From: a bacterium
GTDB taxonomy: Bacteria > Pseudomonadota > Gammaproteobacteria > UBA6186 > Azoamicaceae
DNA: 64,000 bases
Assembly: GCA_027364575.1 (NCBI GenBank)
Contig: DAHXPC010000002.1
Location: forward strand, 62,001-126,000
Reading direction: 5' to 3'
Position 1 is the stretch's first letter, and the number at the start of each line of letters is the position of its first letter. The translations under genes and the position numbers were made by a program. Below the pieces are notes generated by a model. It did no database searches. It was given only the letters and a program-made list of their open reading frames with translations, and was not told the DNA's origin. Shown in pieces: positions 61,066 through 64,000 of this stretch.

Positions 61066-62898
61066 TTATTCTACCGTTACCGATTTAGCCAAATTTCTAG
61101 GCTGATCAACATCCGTTCCCCGTAGAACGGCAACGTGATATGCAAGTAATTGTAAAGGTACGGTATACACAATCGGGGCAAGCATTTCTGAAACCTCAGG
61201 AATTTCTAAGACTTGGATCCCAGGGCTTGAAACCATGCCAGAAGACTTAGGCGTAAATACAATTAGTTCGCCACCTCTAGCACGAACTTCCTGGATATTT
61301 GATTTTAATTTTTCCAACAACGCATTATTAGGTGCAACCACAATCACTGGCATTTTTTTATCAACCAGCGCCAAGGGGCCATGTTTTAGTTCACCGGCAG
61401 GATATGCCTCTGCATGGATATAAGAAATTTCTTTTAATTTTAAAGCTCCTTCCAATGCAATCGGGAATTGTAATCCTCTTCCTAAGTATAAGGCATGAGA
61501 TTTATTGGTAAAAACGTTTGCCAACGTTTGTATAGCAGGGGCAGAAGAAAAACAGCCCTCTATAATCGTTGGCAATTCCAATAATTGTTGAACCAGAAGC
61601 TTTTCTGTTTCCTTTTCTATTCCAAAACGACGTCCCAACACAAGGGTTAATAAAAATAGGGCAACCAATTGCGTGGTAAACGCTTTGGTAGAACAGACCC
61701 CTATTTCAGGCCCTGCGGTGGTTAGAAACACCAATTCCGATTCCCGCACCAAAGAACTATCTGGAACATTGCAAATACTTAATTTTCCAATATACGGTTC
61801 CCCTTTTACACTTCGAAGCGCTGCTAACGTATCTGCGGTTTCTCCGGATTGTGAAATGCAAACCAATAAGGTATTGGGTAAAAGAACCCGTTTTCGATAA
61901 CGAAATTCACTGGCTATTTCTACTTGGCAAGAAATACCGGCTAACCCTTCTAACCATAAGCGCCCAATCATTCCTGCATGAAAACTTGTGCCGCAAGCCA
62001 CAATTTGTATATGTTCCGCTTTGCTAAAAATTGAAGCAGCATCTGCCCCAAAAACCTGCTCTAGTACATGCCCTGCATGTATTCGCCCGACTAAAGTATC
62101 TCGAATAGCATTTGGCTGCTCAAATATTTCTTTTAACATGAAATGACGATACTCGCCTTTATCCACTGAGTCTTTCTGAAAAGCTCTAGTATAAATTTTT
62201 CTTTCTATGGGACTGCCCTCTTTGTCAGAAATGGCAATTTCATCTTTTGAAATTTTTGCAATATCCCCATCTTCAAGATAAATGAATTGCTCTGCAACGC
62301 GCTGTAAAGCTAAGGCATCCGAAGCGAAGAAATTCTCATTTGTGCCTATTCCAATGACCAAAGGTGGCCCAGAACGCACGCCAACAATATAATCGGGGTT
62401 ATGTCTATCCATTACACACAGCGCATATGCCCCCTCTAATTGTTTAACCGTTTCGCGAACAGCGGTTAAAAGATCGGCGCCGTTTTTTAATTTATCGGCA
62501 ATGCTGCATGCAACGACTTCTGAATCCGTTTCTGAGCGTAACTCATACCCAGCGGAAACCAAAGGCGCTTTTAATGCAAGATAGTTTTCAACTATACCGT
62601 TATGCACCAATATCAAGCGATCATTCACGATATGGGGATGCGCATTGCGCTCACTCGGCCCTCCGTGGGTCGCCCAGCGTGTGTGTGCAATTCCGGTATG
62701 CCCTGCCAAATGTGTCGTTGAAAGCGTTTCTTGTAATTTGGAAACCTTGCCGGAAGCGCGAATACGCTCAATTTTCCCTTCTGCTGACAATACCGCAACT
62801 CCGGCTGAATCATAGCCTCGATATTCCAGTCGTTTTAACCCATCCATTAAGATAGAAACAACATCTCGATTTGCAACAGCACCTACTATTCCACACAT
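61066..62898 (-). CDS. glmS: Glucosamine-6-phosphate synthase
   Basis: 610 aa. N-terminal glutaminase with nucleophile Cys2 (MCGIVGAVANRDV), HTRWATHG and HNGIVENYLALK; two SIS isomerase domains with QIVACGTSFHAGMIG and CISQSGETADTLAAL, and the C-terminal DQPRNLAKSVTVE that closes the active site. It converts fructose-6-phosphate and glutamine to glucosamine-6-phosphate for wall and LPS precursors. It lies 34 bases downstream of glmU. No glmS ribozyme was seen, as expected for this group. Confidence 0.97.
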   Translation of the reverse strand: MCGIVGAVANRDVVSILMDGLKRLEYRGYDSAGVAVLSAEGKIERIRASGKVSKLQETLSTTHLAGHTGIAHTRWATHGGPSERNAHPHIVNDRLILVHNGIVENYLALKAPLVSAGYELRSETDSEVVACSIADKLKNGADLLTAVRETVKQLEGAYALCVMDRHNPDYIVGVRSGPPLVIGIGTNENFFASDALALQRVAEQFIYLEDGDIAKISKDEIAISDKEGSPIERKIYTRAFQKDSVDKGEYRHFMLKEIFEQPNAIRDTLVGRIHAGHVLEQVFGADAASIFSKAEHIQIVACGTSFHAGMIGRLWLEGLAGISCQVEIASEFRYRKRVLLPNTLLVCISQSGETADTLAALRSVKGEPYIGKLSICNVPDSSLVRESELVFLTTAGPEIGVCSTKAFTTQLVALFLLTLVLGRRFGIEKETEKLLVQQLLELPTIIEGCFSSAPAIQTLANVFTNKSHALYLGRGLQFPIALEGALKLKEISYIHAEAYPAGELKHGPLALVDKKMPVIVVAPNNALLEKLKSNIQEVRARGGELIVFTPKSSGMVSSPGIQVLEIPEVSEMLAPIVYTVPLQLLAYHVAVLRGTDVDQPRNLAKSVTVE

Positions 62899-62932
62899 AA
62901 TTATTTAACGCCTTAATTTTATACGGTTAATC

Positions 62933-64000
62933 TCACGTCTTATCTTTTTTATTCCAGTTCTCAACACTTCTTTGCTCTACGCGATTATGAACCAAATAGT
63001 TGGGAGAAACATTTTTCCTGACTGTTGTTCCGGCACCTACCGTAACACCATCTCCAATCGTCAGCGGGGCAATTAATTGGGTATCAGAACCGATAAAAAC
63101 ATCATTTCCAATAATGGTTTTATGTTTTTTCTTTCCATCAAAATTACAGGTAATCGTACCCGCACCAATATTGGTATGGTTGCCAACCGTGGCGTCCCCA
63201 ATATAACTTAAATGATTGACTTTGGTTTTTACACCCATAATCGCATTTTTGACTTCCACAAAATTCCCGATTTTTGCTTGCTCTGCAAGCTGCGTGCCGG
63301 GTCGAATTCTCGCAAATGGGCCTATCTGGCAGCCTTTTCCAATTGTTGCACCTTCAATAACGCTATTGGCTAAAATTTCGGCGCCATCTTCAATGATGGT
63401 ATCTTTAATCAAAACGTTAGGGCCAATTTTTACTGCATTCCCAACGATAACTCTTCCTTCAAAGATAACATTGATATCGATAACAACCTCTTTACCCACA
63501 ACCAGATCCCCACGCACATCGAAGCGATTCGGATCGAATAGCGTAACACCTTGTTGCATGAATTCTATGGCACGCGTTTTTTGATAAATCCGTTCTAACG
63601 CCGCCAATTGGACTTTATCGTTAATGCCGGTGATTTCCCATTCATGAGTAGGAGATACGGTTTTTATGCTAAGCCCTTCTTGATTTGCCAGGGTGATAAT
63701 ATCGGTCAAATAATATTCTTGCTGTTCATTATTGGCGGTCAGTTTAGGCAACCATTTTTCTAAATATTTTTTAGGAACAACAAAAAAACCGGTATTAATT
63801 TCTTGGATTTTTTTTTGCTCAAGCGTTGCATCTTTTTCTTCAATAATGTGGGTTAATTTTTGATCTTTATTCCGGATAATACGCCCAAAGCCTGTTGGAT
63901 CAGCAACGGTTGTGGTAATCATTCCAATTTCGTCGTTTGTAATCAGTGCTGCTAGAAGCCGAGTCAATGTCTCTACGGTAATTAATGGGATATCTCCATA
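62933..64000 (-). CDS. glmU: GlmU, bifunctional UDP-GlcNAc pyrophosphorylase (5' part beyond window)
   Basis: The frame runs on to the window edge and reads YGDIPLITVETLTRLL at 63955-64000, the uridyltransferase core, so the N-terminus is missing. Visible parts are the rest of the pyrophosphorylase domain (GFGRIIRNKDQKLTHIIEEKDA, EINTGFF, EYYLTDIITLA) and the left-handed beta-helix acetyltransferase (ANSVIEGATIGKGCQIGPFARIRP, NFVEVKNAIMG, HLSYIGDATVG, GAGTITCNFDG). The product is UDP-GlcNAc. The TTG at 63965-63967 is internal. Confidence 0.95.
   Translation of the reverse strand, partial: YGDIPLITVETLTRLLAALITNDEIGMITTTVADPTGFGRIIRNKDQKLTHIIEEKDATLEQKKIQEINTGFFVVPKKYLEKWLPKLTANNEQQEYYLTDIITLANQEGLSIKTVSPTHEWEITGINDKVQLAALERIYQKTRAIEFMQQGVTLFDPNRFDVRGDLVVGKEVVIDINVIFEGRVIVGNAVKIGPNVLIKDTIIEDGAEILANSVIEGATIGKGCQIGPFARIRPGTQLAEQAKIGNFVEVKNAIMGVKTKVNHLSYIGDATVGNHTNIGAGTITCNFDGKKKHKTIIGNDVFIGSDTQLIAPLTIGDGVTVGAGTTVRKNVSPNYLVHNRVEQRSVENWNKKDKT

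Noticed and set aside
62899..62932. glmS ribozyme upstream of glmS
   Set aside because: Only 34 bases separate glmU and glmS, too short for the ribozyme, which is typical of Firmicutes.

Overview
The window looks like a chromosomal segment from a low-GC, host-associated gammaproteobacterium, most likely of the order Legionellales (Legionella, Coxiella, Rickettsiella, Berkiella or Aquicella relatives). Three lines of evidence support this. The housekeeping synteny is gammaproteobacterial (lptM-dapF, pilT/pilU, proC-yggT-rdgB-hemW, cytochrome c4 and dsbA-like opposite engB, glmU-glmS). The metabolic genes are full length. Between them sit proteins typical of intracellular bacteria: ankyrin and Sel1 repeats, an AnkH-like ankyrin plus cysteine-protease-like protein, and a CAP10/Rumi-type glycosyltransferase. 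The genus cannot be fixed by reading alone. I saw no rRNA, tRNA, CRISPR array, prophage, transposase or secretion-system gene.

Layout. 1-4.1 kb: end of tatC, a structured non-coding stretch with a duplicated 39-bp terminator-associated element, typA, then a PP-loop tRNA-thiolation-like gene abutting a TusA-like sulfur carrier. 4.1-12.5 kb is accessory: a 975-aa orphan with a duplicated C-terminal module, a Sel1 protein with recently expanded repeats, and a divergent 1155-aa protein with an N-terminal LuxR-type HTH, an NB-ARC-type STAND ATPase and TPRs. A perfect palindrome lies between the last two. 12.5-20.2 kb is core: a small periplasmic protein, pilU-pilT, then proC-yggT-ABC exporter-rdgB-hemW. 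20.4-25 kb: a glycosyltransferase-90 protein, then an AAA_14/DUF4143 ATPase whose promoter is embedded in a perfect palindrome and which borders a decayed second copy of the adjacent SLC13 transporter. 25-33.2 kb is core: trmB, lptM, dapF, dsbB, rsd, fdxA, a YqeG-like phosphatase, ubiK, a CPA2 antiporter and comM.

33.2-38.3 kb: an ankyrin-like orphan inserted between comM and rep. The comM-rep junction is duplicated on both sides of it. A second helical-repeat orphan with a lysine-rich tail follows rep. 38.5-49.4 kb: cytochrome c5, Sua5, ddl, a small outer-membrane protein, an Rpn-family nuclease, a VanX-like dipeptidase, a divergent GT39/GT2 pair, dsbA-like and cytochrome c4, engB and ampG. 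49.4-57 kb: polA, a GGDEF-EAL protein, a yefM-yoeB toxin-antitoxin pair with its operator, uvrD and a MAPEG protein. 57-59.2 kb: a two-gene unit of a proline-rich coiled-coil protein and the AnkH-like protein. 59.4-64 kb: ogt, an HU-like protein, an SRAP-domain gene, glmS and the 3' part of glmU.

How the genes fit together. Peptidoglycan metabolism is strongly represented (dapF, ddl, a D-Ala-D-Ala dipeptidase, ampG, glmS, glmU). So is periplasmic redox and cytochrome biology (dsbB, dsbA-like, cytochromes c4 and c5). The best candidates for something undescribed are the HTH-STAND-TPR/Sel1 pair with its shared palindrome, the AAA_14 cassette with its apparently leaderless palindromic promoter, the orphan inserted between comM and rep, and the AnkH-like two-gene unit.
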